From Anaerolineae bacterium (GTDB taxonomy: Bacteria; Chloroflexota; Anaerolineae; Promineifilales; Promineifilaceae): a stretch of 64,000 nt of DNA. The notes beneath the pieces are model-generated. The model saw only the letters and a program-made list of their open reading frames with translations, did not search any database and was not told the origin of the DNA. The translations under genes were made by a program, and so were the position numbers. Below are positions 45,471 to 54,760 of the stretch, one piece after another (position 1 is the first letter of the stretch; each line of letters begins with the position of its first letter). The stretch spans positions 186,001-250,000 of the forward strand of contig JAUIAP010000006.1 of the NCBI GenBank assembly GCA_030425205.1, read 5' to 3'.

Positions 45471-45519
45471 AATATGAATGCTAGCTACTAATTCTGTTAG
45501 TATCTTTAGGCCTTCGCCA

Positions 45520-45582
45520 ACCTAGTGCGTAGTACGTGGTGCGTGGATTGAATTCGTATCACGCACCACGCATCACGCACCA
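45520..45582. repeat. Inverted short tandem repeats between methyltransferase and amidohydrolase
   Basis: GTGCGTAGTACGTGGTGCGTG is answered by CACGCACCACGCATCACGCAC about 20 bases later, giving a long imperfect hairpin. This is the same GTGCGT/ACGCAC vocabulary as at 35584-35781. Confidence 0.6.
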
Positions 45583-45612
45583 CTTTTGCATTGAGACGAA
45601 AGCTCCGTAGCA

Positions 45613-46503
45613 CTAACTAATTCCTAGAAGTTCGGCCGAATTTTCCCCCAATACACGCCGCAATTGCGCCGCGTCACAGACCTGTTCCAATATCTTGAGT
45701 GAGACATCCATCTGTCCCCACGGCCAATCGGAGCCAAACAAGACACGCTCTGTGCCAAAGGCTGCGAGCAGTTGGCGGACATTTTCGGCCGATTGGAACG
45801 ACACATCGACATAGACATTCGGCAGATGGCTAAACAGGTCGATCACGGCGTGAAAACCGTCTAATCCGGCGTGGCCCACAATAAAGTTGACGTGTGGAAA
45901 GTTTTGGATGAGCGGAATAGCGTCTTCGATTGCGCCAAATTGCGGCGATGCAAACTGCTTTTCGGCGGGGTCTGGATAATATTCACAGACGCCTGCGTGA
46001 AACAAGACGGGTAGGCGATAGGGGGCAAACGCTTCAACAGCGGCAAACGTGCGCGGGTCGCAGAGGCGCACGTGTTGCAAGATGGGGTGCAGTTTGAGGC
46101 CGTACGCGTTGTTCGCGTGATCGGCCGAAAACTGCTCGTCCACACAATTTAGCCGTGTATAGTCAACGCCCGTAAACGGCAACATCGTCTGATCTTTTTG
46201 ATGCGCCGCATGGAGATCTGCAAACGTCACCGCTGGCGGAACGGCCATCACCGCCGTGTAATCGACCCCATATTTATCCATCGCTGCCCGCATATTGGCG
46301 CGGGTCGCCGCACGACTGCGCGCCAGACCAGTGCGCATTGCCCATTTTTCGAGCAATCGCTGTCCGCGAATACCACGCCAGCCACGCTGCTCAAAAATTT
46401 TGAGCGGGTCAACCAACGGCATGGGTGTACGTCCGTTTTCGATAATGCTGCCCCCAGCGGGATAGAGCACATCGCCAAGATGCGTATGGATATCAATTAT
46501 CAT
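45613..46503 (-). CDS. Amidohydrolase family 2 protein
   Basis: The 296-residue TIM-barrel metal hydrolase has DIHTHLGD at the N-terminus (metal-binding His-x-His), GLKLHP and FHAGVCEYY. The VGHAGLDGF and GSDWPWGQMDV motifs close the site. These are typical of the amidohydrolase-2 / TatD-like decarboxylase group. Substrate is unknown; members hydrolyse or decarboxylate aromatic or cyclic compounds. Three TCGGCCGA copies lie inside. The next gene downstream on this strand is the methyltransferase across a repeat-rich gap; no cotranscription signal is seen. Confidence 0.83.
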   Translation of the reverse strand: MIIDIHTHLGDVLYPAGGSIIENGRTPMPLVDPLKIFEQRGWRGIRGQRLLEKWAMRTGLARSRAATRANMRAAMDKYGVDYTAVMAVPPAVTFADLHAAHQKDQTMLPFTGVDYTRLNCVDEQFSADHANNAYGLKLHPILQHVRLCDPRTFAAVEAFAPYRLPVLFHAGVCEYYPDPAEKQFASPQFGAIEDAIPLIQNFPHVNFIVGHAGLDGFHAVIDLFSHLPNVYVDVSFQSAENVRQLLAAFGTERVLFGSDWPWGQMDVSLKILEQVCDAAQLRRVLGENSAELLGIS

Positions 46504-46596
46504 GACTGCTATTTACAAATGGGTGCGTTCAACCCTTTTGCCTCGCAAATAGCATACTTTCTCTAGCTTGGTTTTTGTCTTACAGGATTGTTTGGC

Positions 46597-46878
46597 TTAG
46601 GTTTCGGCCGATTCTGAATAGTCTGGCCAGAGCCATTTGGCGAAGAGGAGGAAGGCGACTGAGCCAGCCGTCGCGGTGAGGAGATAGAGCGGGCCAAGTT
46701 TCATTAGACTGACGCCCAACCCGCGACCGATGAAATGCCCAGCCAAAAAGCCGACATTGGCCATGATGATATAAAGGAGAATGCGTCCAGCAGGGCCGCC
46801 AACAAGCAGATGAAAGACACAGGCAAACGCCGTCGAGAGCAAAAAGCCTAGAATGAAACTGACGATCGTGCCACTCAT
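46597..46878 (-). CDS. Small integral membrane protein, coupled to mnmA
   Basis: The 93-residue protein has three hydrophobic spans: about 4-26 (VSFILGFLLSTAFACVFHLL), 31-52 and 60-80. I know no named family. Its ATG overlaps the mnmA stop by four bases, so translation is coupled to the tRNA thiolase, though a functional link is not evident. One TCGGCCGA encodes Ser-Ala-Glu three codons before the stop. Confidence 0.7.
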   Translation of the reverse strand: MSGTIVSFILGFLLSTAFACVFHLLVGGPAGRILLYIIMANVGFLAGHFIGRGLGVSLMKLGPLYLLTATAGSVAFLLFAKWLWPDYSESAET

Positions 46879-48026
46879 ATGCTTGCTGCTCCAACTCCCT
46901 GCGGCGTTGCAATTGTGCCCATTGCAATGATGTCTTCGGGCGCAATAGTCAGTGCATCCTCGCGCACGATAATGCCACCACCGAGTACGCGGTCTCCGTC
47001 GTAGAAGACGGCTCCCTGCCCCGACGCGATGCCGTTGACGGGATAATCGAACTTGATGCGCACGCGACTATCGGGTAATGACTCAACGGTGCAGGGATGG
47101 GATTGGGACTTGTAGCGAATCTTGGTTTCGGCCGAAATCGTTCCATGCGGCTCCCCATTGACCCAATTGACCCGCTCTGCAATCAACTCGCTCCGCCCCA
47201 TTTCGTTTCGCGTTCCCACGATCAGCTGATTTTTTGCAATATCCTTGTTGACGACAAAGAGTGGTTCAGGCGCGGCAATACCGAGCCCCTTGCGCTGACC
47301 AATTGTGTAGAACGGCAGCCCGTTATGCTGACCGACTTCAACGCCGCTCGTCGTCACAATCGCTCCCGCTTGCCCAATCTCAGGCGCATTGCGATCGAGA
47401 AAATCCTTATAACTATCCTTGCCCAGAAAGCACAAATCCATACTGTCACTTTTCTTGGCGACAGGTAGCTCAAATTTCTCGGCCAGTGCGCGCACTTCGG
47501 GCTTGGTGTATTCCCCAATTGGGAACATGACCTGCGCCAGCTCTGCCTGACCCATCACGTGCAGTACATAACTTTGATCTTTGTTCGCGTCTAATCCTTT
47601 GTGCAGCGTATACCCCAGATCGTCACTATGCGAAATTCGTGCGTAGTGTCCTGTTGCCAAGTAGTCTGCGCCAATCGCACGCGCTTGATCGAGCAAGTAC
47701 TCAAAACGAATATGGCGATTGCATTCGATACAGGGGTTTGGTGTGTGTCCCTCCGCATATTGATCGATAAAAAATTGCACAATCGTTTTGCGGAAATAGT
47801 CTTTAACGTCGATAGCGTAAAATGGAATACCGAGTTGATCGGCCATACGACGCGCATCGGCCATCTGATCGGGCGTACAGCAGCGATTAAACGCAGCCCG
47901 TCCCGGCTCACTCCACAGGCGCATCATCATGCCAACCACGTCATACCCCTGCTCCACTAGCAATGCCGCCGCGACTGAACTGTCCACGCCGCCGCTCATG
48001 GCGACGACAACTTTTTTCTTGCTCAT
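46875..48026 (-). CDS. mnmA: tRNA 2-thiouridylase MnmA
   Basis: MnmA thiolates uridine 34 of tRNA for Lys, Glu and Gln, using a persulfide donor and ATP. The 383-residue protein has the PP-loop SGGVDSSVAAALL (10-22). The RCCTPDQM segment and the first catalytic Cys in TPNPCIECN follow. The second is in DSMDLCFLG. The C-terminal part has IGQRKGLGIAAPEPLFVV. Length and motifs are full-length and normal. It is followed with four-base overlap by a small membrane protein. Confidence 0.95.
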   Translation of the reverse strand: MSKKKVVVAMSGGVDSSVAAALLVEQGYDVVGMMMRLWSEPGRAAFNRCCTPDQMADARRMADQLGIPFYAIDVKDYFRKTIVQFFIDQYAEGHTPNPCIECNRHIRFEYLLDQARAIGADYLATGHYARISHSDDLGYTLHKGLDANKDQSYVLHVMGQAELAQVMFPIGEYTKPEVRALAEKFELPVAKKSDSMDLCFLGKDSYKDFLDRNAPEIGQAGAIVTTSGVEVGQHNGLPFYTIGQRKGLGIAAPEPLFVVNKDIAKNQLIVGTRNEMGRSELIAERVNWVNGEPHGTISAETKIRYKSQSHPCTVESLPDSRVRIKFDYPVNGIASGQGAVFYDGDRVLGGGIIVREDALTIAPEDIIAMGTIATPQGVGAASI

Positions 48027-48078
48027 AAGGTTATTCTACGCGATTTGGGAGAGGGATGGCAGAGGCTCTAACTATTTG

Positions 48079-49227
48079 TCATCCTTTCAGTGGGAACAAG
48101 AATTGCAAAATCTGCGGAAAGCGGTCTGCCCAACTACCTTCACTGTGAGTTGCTCCCTCATGTAGGAAGTAACCGAGATTGTCTCCCAGAATATAGCCGT
48201 TTTCCATCAGGGCATCGCGGGCGGCGAGCGTGTTGTAGCGGCCATCGTTGCCACGTGTCTGTGTGGAGCGTGTACCGCTATCGAGCCAAATGCGGATATC
48301 GGGAGGCGTTTCATGACGTAGCTTTTCAACGATTTTTAGGTCATCTATTTCACTGTCTAGATCCCCTGTAATCCAATAAGATGGGGACATCGCGGCGTGA
48401 TGCTTGGCAAACTTGGGAAACTCCCATGCTAAATAAGTTGTGAAAAGCCCGCCCATTGACGATCCACAGGTCGCCGTATTGTCGCGGTCAGGCAACGTGC
48501 GGAATGAGTTGTTGACAAAGGGCGCAACGTCTAGCGAATAGTAGCGATAGGTGCGATTGGCGTGCCCCTTGATCGTTGACATCGGCATGCCATCCTCGCC
48601 ACCGCTGGGCGGGGAAAAGGTGTACTCTGGCGGCAAATACTCTTCAATGCGACGGTCTTCTCCATTGCTGACCCCCACAATGATGCACTCACGTATCAGC
48701 CCTTTTGCAATCAAATCATCGGCCGCTAAATCTGCCCGCCATGAGCCAGAAAAGCTGTCGCCGACATAACTTTCAAATACATTCTGCCCGTCGTGCATAT
48801 AGAGAACTGGATAGCGACGGTCGTGGTGCTGGTCATAGCCACGTGGTAGGTAGACATAGAGAGGGCGGCGGGGCAATCGGCCGAAAAATCGCCTGACCTT
48901 CACCACTTTTGAGTCCGTGATGTTGGCAGCGGGACGATAGCTAAAGAACTCCCCACCCTGAATCCAAACATCCGGAACGCATGAATGAAAATGTTCAAAG
49001 CTCCCCCGCCCATACGCCGCCGCATGAGTGCCATCCCCTAAGTTGATGCGAAATAACCATTCCCCTTCATCTGGAATCGCTGGCTTGGCGACCCAGCAAT
49101 GCTCTCCCCGCACACGGGAGTCATCACTTTCGACAAATGGCAGGTGAGATACTTCATCGCCGATCTTCAATTCTAATTTCGGTTTGATGTGGGAGCGAGT
49201 GTAAAATGTAACAGTTCCTTCGCGCAT
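48079..49227 (-). CDS. Putative esterase (Enterochelin esterase/Esterase D-like alpha/beta hydrolase)
   Basis: The 382-residue protein has an N-terminal beta-sandwich of about 110 residues like the ferric-enterobactin esterase family. An alpha/beta-hydrolase domain follows. It carries VLYMHDGQNVFES, the nucleophile elbow CGSSMGGLF (Ser) and the acid region IRIWLDSGTRS. The active His is in LHEGATHSEGSWADRF. No signal peptide is visible, so it acts inside the cell or is exported without one. The natural substrate, perhaps a siderophore or carbohydrate ester, is unknown. One TCGGCCGA lies inside. Confidence 0.85.
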   Translation of the reverse strand: MREGTVTFYTRSHIKPKLELKIGDEVSHLPFVESDDSRVRGEHCWVAKPAIPDEGEWLFRINLGDGTHAAAYGRGSFEHFHSCVPDVWIQGGEFFSYRPAANITDSKVVKVRRFFGRLPRRPLYVYLPRGYDQHHDRRYPVLYMHDGQNVFESYVGDSFSGSWRADLAADDLIAKGLIRECIIVGVSNGEDRRIEEYLPPEYTFSPPSGGEDGMPMSTIKGHANRTYRYYSLDVAPFVNNSFRTLPDRDNTATCGSSMGGLFTTYLAWEFPKFAKHHAAMSPSYWITGDLDSEIDDLKIVEKLRHETPPDIRIWLDSGTRSTQTRGNDGRYNTLAARDALMENGYILGDNLGYFLHEGATHSEGSWADRFPQILQFLFPLKG

Positions 49228-49321
49228 AGACCGTGTATTCTACTCGTTGTTAAAATGTGCGACCATAGAGGTTTCGACAGAGTTGCAGCATTGCCCAAAA
49301 CGATAATAATCCGCTTCTAAC

Positions 49322-49370
49322 TTGACTTCACAGAATGAAACCAACTATAATGCCACTAAATTAGTTAGTG
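49322..49370 (+). promoter_or_regulatory. nadC promoter with inverted repeat at the transcription start
   Basis: TTGACT (49322-49327) and TATAAT (49346-49351) are spaced by 18 bases, a good sigma-70 promoter. CACTAA-ATTAG-TTAGTG (49354-49370) lies just downstream, over the expected start point, and could be an operator for a repressor of NAD synthesis. The ATG of nadC is at 49385. Confidence 0.6.
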
Positions 49371-49384
49371 TCACAATTACACCA

Positions 49385-50251
49385 ATGAGCCTACAGAAAT
49401 CACTTCGCAGCACAACCTTTTTTGACGAGAACGATCTACTCGACATTATCAAACGCGCCTTTGCCGAAGATATTGGCAGCGGCGACGTAACGAGTGCGCT
49501 AATTCCAGCCGACCAAACGCTGGTCGCCCACTTTGTCGCCAAAGATGAGGGTGTCGTCGCGGGGCTTGCCGTCGCACGCGAGGTGTTTGGCGTGATGGAT
49601 TACAACATTCGCTTTACGCCGCTCGTCGCAGATGGCGCACGGGTCAAGAATCGGGATCGCTTGGCGACAGTCACTGGCAATGCGCGGGCGATTTTGACGG
49701 CCGAACGCACTGCCCTCAACTTTATGCAGCGCATGAGTGGCATAGCCACTAAAACGCGCCGCTTCATGGACGAAGCCGCAGGCACAAAGGCGGTCATTCT
49801 CGACACCCGCAAGACTGTTCCCGGACTACGCATCATCGACAAGTGGGCCGTCCGTCTCGGTGGTGGCGCAAACCATCGCATGGGACTCTACGATATGGTG
49901 CTGATCAAAGACAATCATATCGCCGCTGCGGGCAGCCCCACCGCCGCTGTTGAACAGGCGCGGACATTCTTGGCAGGACGCGACATTCCAATTGAAGTTG
50001 AAGTGACAAATTTGGACGAACTGCGCGAAACATTACCGCTCAATGTAGACCGCATCATGCTCGACAACATGAGTTTGGACGCAATGCGCGAGGCGGTCAA
50101 CATTACGGCTGGACGCACCCCGCTCGAAGCATCGGGCAACGTGCGGCTTGATACCGTCGCCGCCATCGCCGCAACTGGTGTGGATTTCATCAGTAGTGGG
50201 GCATTGACGCATTCTGTCATGGCGTTTGATATTAGTCTTGAAGCGGAGTAA
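49385..50251 (+). CDS. nadC: Nicotinate-nucleotide pyrophosphorylase (carboxylating)
   Basis: NadC (quinolinate phosphoribosyltransferase) turns quinolinate and PRPP into nicotinate mononucleotide and CO2, the third step of de novo NAD synthesis. The 288-residue protein has the family motifs FAEDIGSGDVTSALI, ERTALNFMQRMSGIAT, TRKTVPGLRIIDKWAVRLGG (Arg/His-rich substrate pocket) and EVEVTNLDE. The ATG at 49385 follows a good promoter; the upstream frame starting with TTG is rejected. nadA follows 129 bases downstream. Confidence 0.95.
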   Translation: MSLQKSLRSTTFFDENDLLDIIKRAFAEDIGSGDVTSALIPADQTLVAHFVAKDEGVVAGLAVAREVFGVMDYNIRFTPLVADGARVKNRDRLATVTGNARAILTAERTALNFMQRMSGIATKTRRFMDEAAGTKAVILDTRKTVPGLRIIDKWAVRLGGGANHRMGLYDMVLIKDNHIAAAGSPTAAVEQARTFLAGRDIPIEVEVTNLDELRETLPLNVDRIMLDNMSLDAMREAVNITAGRTPLEASGNVRLDTVAAIAATGVDFISSGALTHSVMAFDISLEAE

Positions 50252-50380
50252 TCATCGTAAATACCTGTTGACACGGTATTCTTGCCATTAAGTCTTGCAT
50301 ATTTGACCTTGCATCGCGTGTCATAACCGATGCAAAATGAATTGAGAAAATTGAACGTGAGCAATCTCACGGAGGACATC

Positions 50381-51424
50381 ATGAACCCAATCGCTGATTT
50401 ACTTTCGGCCGATGCCATTTACGAATCCCTTAAAGCGGGGATGGGCGCGTATACGCCTGACTTTGAACTGCGCTACAAGGCGCAGCTGGCGGCGGAGATC
50501 AACAAGCTCAAAAAGGAGCGCAACGCCGTGATCTTAGGGCATAACTATATGGAACCCGCCCTCTTCCACACCGTTCCCGACTTTGTGGGCGATTCGCTCT
50601 ATCTCAGTCGTGTGGCGGCCGAGACGGATGCGGACATTATCGTTTTCTGCGGCGTCGAATTTATGGCCGAGACGGCGAAAATTCTTAACCCAACCAAAAC
50701 TGTGCTGATCCCGTCGCAAAAAGCGGGCTGTTCGCTGGCAGAGGGCATTACGGCCGCTGATGTGCGCAAGTTAAAGGCACAATTCCCCGGCGTTCCTGTT
50801 GTCACCTATGTCAACACCTATGCTGACGTGAAGGCAGAGACCGATATTTGCTGCACGTCTGGCAATGCGGTCGCCGTTGTCGAATCACTCGACAGCGACA
50901 TGGTGATCTTCCTGCCCGATATGTACTTGGCACAAAACGTTGCCCGCGAGACCGGCAAGACGATTATCTTTCCTGAACAGGACGGGACGGTGAACGGGAA
51001 GGCAGATGTGATCGGCTGGAACGCACGCTGTATCGTGCATGACAAGTTCACCGTTGAGGACATCGAGGCGATTCGCGCCGACCATCCCGATGTGAAAATT
51101 TTGGCGCATCCAGAGTGTCGGCCAGAAGTTGTCGACGCATCCGACTTTAGCGGCAGCACGTCACAGATGATCCGCTTCGTGGAAGAGACGGATATGCCCG
51201 AATATCTGCTGCTGACCGAGTGCAGCATGGGCGACAACATCATGGCGGCTAATCCAGAGAAAAATATGCTGCGCCTCTGCTCTGTACGCTGCCCGCACAT
51301 GAATCAAATCCAGCTCCAGGATACACTCGATGCGCTGCGCTACACACAATACGAAGTGACCGTCCCAGAAGAGATTCGCGTCAAGGCGGCGCGGTCGGTG
51401 CAACGGATGATTGAAATAGGATAG
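50381..51424 (+). CDS. nadA: Quinolinate synthase
   Basis: NadA condenses iminoaspartate with dihydroxyacetone phosphate to quinolinate, using a 4Fe-4S cluster held by three Cys. The 347-residue protein has GHNYMEPALFHTVPDFVGDS, CGVEFMAETAKIL, then CCTSGNAV and HPECRPEV. The late CPHMNQIQL also contributes Cys. GGAGG is 6 bases before the ATG at 50381, so the longer frame beginning at 50330 is not used. One TCGGCCGA lies near the start. nadB follows after a repeat-rich gap. Confidence 0.96.
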   Translation: MNPIADLLSADAIYESLKAGMGAYTPDFELRYKAQLAAEINKLKKERNAVILGHNYMEPALFHTVPDFVGDSLYLSRVAAETDADIIVFCGVEFMAETAKILNPTKTVLIPSQKAGCSLAEGITAADVRKLKAQFPGVPVVTYVNTYADVKAETDICCTSGNAVAVVESLDSDMVIFLPDMYLAQNVARETGKTIIFPEQDGTVNGKADVIGWNARCIVHDKFTVEDIEAIRADHPDVKILAHPECRPEVVDASDFSGSTSQMIRFVEETDMPEYLLLTECSMGDNIMAANPEKNMLRLCSVRCPHMNQIQLQDTLDALRYTQYEVTVPEEIRVKAARSVQRMIEIG

Positions 51425-51501
51425 AGAAATTACGATTTTGGATTTACGATTTACGATTTACGAGGTATCTCTCGTCTCGTAAATCGTAAATCGTAAATGT
51501 T
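51425..51501. repeat. Tandem and inverted repeats between nadA and nadB
   Basis: Units of GATTTAC (51440-51463) are repeated in direct order and then in inverted order as GTAAATC (51479-51498), forming a hairpin of roughly 20 bp with a loop in between. It has no T-tract, so it does not look like a terminator, but could affect nadB translation. Confidence 0.65.
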
Positions 51502-53076
51502 ATGAGTGAACTGATCGAAACGGAAGTACTCGTCATCGGCACGGGGGTTGCGGGATGCACGGCGGCGATTGCGTTGGCGGAACGTGGTGTGCAGGTGACA
51601 CTGGTGACGCGAGCAGAGGAACCAAGCGATACCAATACCGATTGGGCGCAGGGGGGGATCATTTACAAAGGTGAGGGAGATTCGGCCGAATCTCTGATCC
51701 GCGATCTCGATCATGCAGGCGCACACTTTACCAATCCCGTCGCCACCGAAATTTTGGCAGAAGATGGGCCACGTCTCGTTGAGAACTTTTTAATCGACAA
51801 GGTCGGTGTTAACTTTACGCGCACCACTGATGGTGACTTATCGATTGTGTTAGAAGGGGCGCATGAAATTCCACGCATCATCCATTCGGCCGATACGACA
51901 GGCCACGCCATCCAAATCGCCCTCCTCAACTATCTAAAAAATCTCGACAATATCAATCTGCTAACCGCCCACACTGCGATCGATCTGCTCACGCCCCAGC
52001 ATCATTCTAAAGATCGGCTGTCCGTCTACAGCGAGCCACGCTGTGTTGGTGCCTATCTGTTTGACCGCAAGAATCGGGAGGTCAAGCGGTGCATGGCCAA
52101 GCAAACGGTGCTGGCGACTGGTGGATTGGGGCAAATTTTCGCCTTCACAAGCAATCCAAAAGGGTCACGTGGGGACGGCTTGGCAATGGCGTATCGCGCA
52201 GGTGCGCGCGTTATTAACAATGAGTTTGTGCAGTTTCACCCGACGACGTTTAGCAAACGTGGTGCGCCTAACTTCCTGATTTCAGAGGCGGTACGTGGCG
52301 AAGGGGGGCGGCTTGTGGGCGAAGATGGCACGCCGTTTATGCAGAACTATGATCCCGAATGGAAAGATTTGGCAGCGCGTGATGTCGTCTCGCGCTCGAT
52401 TCGGGCAGAGATGTTAAAAGAAGATGTCGATCGGGTCTTTCTCGATTTGCGCTCATACATTCCAACGAATGAAATCAAGCATCACTTTCCCAACATCTAC
52501 GAGACGTGCCTGAGTTATGGGGTGGATATCACGAAAGATTTGGTTCCTGTGACACCAGCCGCACACTACTTTTGTGGTGGGGTGTGGGTCGATGGTTTCG
52601 GCCGATCTTCCGTCGAAAATCTCTACGCCATCGGCGAAGTCTCTTGCACTGGTCTACATGGCGCGAATCGACTTGCGTCGTCGTCGCTGTTGGAAGGATT
52701 GGTGTGGGGACAGCGATCGGCCGAAGATATTGCTGGGAAGTTGGATGAGGGGGTGTATTCGGCCGATTGTATCCCCGAATGGCGCAATACAGGTATTTAC
52801 GAACCTGACCCGCTGCTCATCCAGCAAGACATGACAACCATCAAGAATGTGATGTGGAATTATGTCGGTCTTGTGCGTGCCTCGTATCTGATGAATCGCG
52901 CCATGCGCGAACTCAATCATCTTGAGGCCGAAATTGAACGCTTCTACAAAGTCTCCAAATTAACGGATGACCTGATCGGTTTACGCAACGCGGTGATGGC
53001 GGGGAAAATCGTCACGCGCTCGGCGCAGGCAAACAATCGCAGCATGGGGGCGCATTTTCGTTCTGATTCTGTCTAA
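51502..53076 (+). CDS. nadB: L-aspartate oxidase
   Basis: NadB is an FAD enzyme that oxidises L-aspartate to iminoaspartate, the substrate of NadA. The 524-residue protein has the FAD fold VIGTGVAGCTAAIALAERG (12-30) and TDWAQGGI. SRGDGLAMAYRAG and NNEFVQFHPTTF follow. The catalytic His-Arg region VTPAAHYFCGGV and GLHGANRLASSSLLEGLVWG are both seen. The C-terminal helical domain is present, so it is complete. The gene has five TCGGCCGA copies, the highest density here. It completes the nadC-nadA-nadB set; its stop overlaps the convergent SRPBCC gene by four bases. Confidence 0.97.
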   Translation: MSELIETEVLVIGTGVAGCTAAIALAERGVQVTLVTRAEEPSDTNTDWAQGGIIYKGEGDSAESLIRDLDHAGAHFTNPVATEILAEDGPRLVENFLIDKVGVNFTRTTDGDLSIVLEGAHEIPRIIHSADTTGHAIQIALLNYLKNLDNINLLTAHTAIDLLTPQHHSKDRLSVYSEPRCVGAYLFDRKNREVKRCMAKQTVLATGGLGQIFAFTSNPKGSRGDGLAMAYRAGARVINNEFVQFHPTTFSKRGAPNFLISEAVRGEGGRLVGEDGTPFMQNYDPEWKDLAARDVVSRSIRAEMLKEDVDRVFLDLRSYIPTNEIKHHFPNIYETCLSYGVDITKDLVPVTPAAHYFCGGVWVDGFGRSSVENLYAIGEVSCTGLHGANRLASSSLLEGLVWGQRSAEDIAGKLDEGVYSADCIPEWRNTGIYEPDPLLIQQDMTTIKNVMWNYVGLVRASYLMNRAMRELNHLEAEIERFYKVSKLTDDLIGLRNAVMAGKIVTRSAQANNRSMGAHFRSDSV

Positions 53077-53525
53077 GCTTTGCGCCCGTTGGTGTAGTAA
53101 CGTGTCACCAACATGCGATAGAAGAATAGCAGTTTCAAATTGAGGCGACCGAACATAACGCGCGTCAAGAGGCCTTTCCAGCCAGCCGGATGCGTGTACT
53201 CAATCGTGTCATACACGGTGGTCACACCTGCAGCATTCTCTGCAAAGCGATGGGTATGCGCCCACGTTTGGAGCGGCCCCTCTTGTTGAATATCGCTAAA
53301 CCCACTTTGACTGACATCGACATGCTTGGCGATCCATCGAACGGGGATGGGGCCAAACCACATCGTAAATTTGGCGACCATCCCTTCGCTCATCTCCCCA
53401 AAATCATGAATCTGCACAAATAGCGGTGGCGGTGTGAGTTTTTTGAGAATGTCGGTGCGGCTATGAAAATCGGCAACCGCCGTGAGCGGTGCGTTGACGG
53501 TAAATTTGTTTGTGAAAGTAGGCAT
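53073..53525 (-). CDS. SRPBCC / polyketide cyclase-like lipid-binding protein
   Basis: The 150-residue protein shows the helix-grip pattern of the START/SRPBCC superfamily: an N-terminal FTVNAPLTAVADFHSR strand-helix start, FTMWFGPIPVRWIAKH in the middle and a C-terminal helix with FGRLNLKLLFFYRM. Members bind hydrophobic ligands; function is unknown. It is followed upstream by an SDR gene with 3 bases between, so the two are probably one operon. Confidence 0.75.
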   Translation of the reverse strand: MPTFTNKFTVNAPLTAVADFHSRTDILKKLTPPPLFVQIHDFGEMSEGMVAKFTMWFGPIPVRWIAKHVDVSQSGFSDIQQEGPLQTWAHTHRFAENAAGVTTVYDTIEYTHPAGWKGLLTRVMFGRLNLKLLFFYRMLVTRYYTNGRKA

Positions 53526-53528
53526 AAT

Positions 53529-54170
53529 TTAATGGGTGATATCCAGTTTACCAGTGGTGCCTTGCTGATAGGCAGTTATGATGCGCTCTGCAACTTTGGC
53601 GGGATCAGCCGAATCTTTTGGTTTATTGAGCGACACTTTATTCCAAAATGCAGTATCAACTGCTCCGGGTCGTACAATCGTAAATTTGCGCTTGCGCTGC
53701 TCTTTGCTCATTGTCGTCACGAACGCCTCTAAGCCTGCCTTTGCCGCCACGTAGGCAGACAAACTGGGAAGTTGCAGCCGCTCGCTCACTGCACCCAAGA
53801 AAAAGAGATGTGCATCTGATTGTAACAATGGTTCACTCGCACTAGCGGCAAGATAGGCACCCGTCAAATTTGCATCGAGGATTCGCTGCCATGTCGCGGC
53901 CTTCATGTCACCCACTTTGGCTTGCGTGATGTCACCAATCGTATAGACCCACAAGTCGATTGCGCTCACTTCAAAATGTGCGGTGTAGATTACCTTGTCA
54001 ATTTCGGCCGAATTTCCAACATTGCCAATCTCTATTGTTACACTGGCAATCTCCTCGACCTTCTCGGGATAGCGCGTAATAGCGACCACTTGCCAGCCTG
54101 AATCGACAAGTTGCTGAGTGAGCGATCGGCCGATGCCACCAGCTGCGCCCCAAATCATTGCTGTTTTCAT
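53529..54170 (-). CDS. Short-chain dehydrogenase/reductase
   Basis: The 213-residue SDR has the cofactor motif GAAGGIGRS near residue 8 and the active-site pattern with Ser, Tyr and Lys (LSAYVAAKAG near 138). It is short by about 30-40 residues relative to classical SDRs. AGGAG and AAGGT precede the ATG. Substrate is unknown. It is likely cotranscribed with the SRPBCC gene 3 bases downstream. Two TCGGCCGA copies are inside, one overlapping the cofactor loop. Confidence 0.83.
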   Translation of the reverse strand: MKTAMIWGAAGGIGRSLTQQLVDSGWQVVAITRYPEKVEEIASVTIEIGNVGNSAEIDKVIYTAHFEVSAIDLWVYTIGDITQAKVGDMKAATWQRILDANLTGAYLAASASEPLLQSDAHLFFLGAVSERLQLPSLSAYVAAKAGLEAFVTTMSKEQRKRKFTIVRPGAVDTAFWNKVSLNKPKDSADPAKVAERIITAYQQGTTGKLDITH

Positions 54171-54268
54171 ACCTTAATACTCCTGTTCAACATTTGTACA
54201 ATTATTGAACAGATTTTAGCGCATGTCAAAGGGTAGAAAGTTGTGCAATTGAAATACAAATAGGGCGA

Positions 54269-54760
54269 TTATGCGCGAATTTTCACCTCATCAGCAATGC
54301 GAATATTGCCACCTTCCACGACACGGGCCGTAATTCCACCATGTCCGCGCATCGCGTTATATCCTCCTGCCCCCAACGCCTCCTCCATCCGCGAACACGG
54401 ATGGCACAACCCTGTATATTCCAAAATCACGTCGCCAATTTGAAACTGCTTATCTTTCAGGGCAAGTAAATTGATGCCGCTCACAACGATATTGCGACGG
54501 GTCACGTTGGGATCGATTGCGTCGCGCCCCAACATAGACGCGACCGCTGTGAGATGTTCTTGCTGAATGAGCGTTACCTGACGCTTGCCCTGCTTGCGCG
54601 TATAGCGGTCGCCAACCAGCCCATTTTCCCGCGTCACCGCTACCTCAGAGACCGATTGCAGCGGCGCACGACGCTGTGGGCGCACGCCAATCCAGCGCAC
54701 TGCCCCAACCTGTGGCAATGTTTCTAGCAATTTTTGGAGAATACCTTTTTCTTCGTACAT
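54269..54760 (-). CDS. MOSC domain protein
   Basis: The 163-residue protein is a single MOSC domain, the molybdenum-cofactor sulfurase C-terminal fold. It has GLVGDRYTRKQGKRQVTLIQ and ARRNIVVSG-like segments (TRRNIVVSGINLL). The conserved Cys lies in TGLCHPCSRMEEALG. Stand-alone MOSC proteins carry molybdenum cofactor or sulfur to reductases. No molybdoenzyme is nearby, so its partner is unknown. It is divergent from a Nudix gene by 73 bases containing AGTGTA-N5-TACACT at 54778-54794, a possible operator. Confidence 0.87.
   Translation of the reverse strand: MYEEKGILQKLLETLPQVGAVRWIGVRPQRRAPLQSVSEVAVTRENGLVGDRYTRKQGKRQVTLIQQEHLTAVASMLGRDAIDPNVTRRNIVVSGINLLALKDKQFQIGDVILEYTGLCHPCSRMEEALGAGGYNAMRGHGGITARVVEGGNIRIADEVKIRA

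Noticed and set aside
45520..45582. Possible CRISPR-like array of GTGCGT units
   Set aside because: Units are only 6-10 bases, without unique spacers of constant length, and they invert; no cas gene is near.
50268..50296. TTGACA before nadA as a separate promoter
   Set aside because: No acceptable -10 hexamer is found 16-18 bases downstream.
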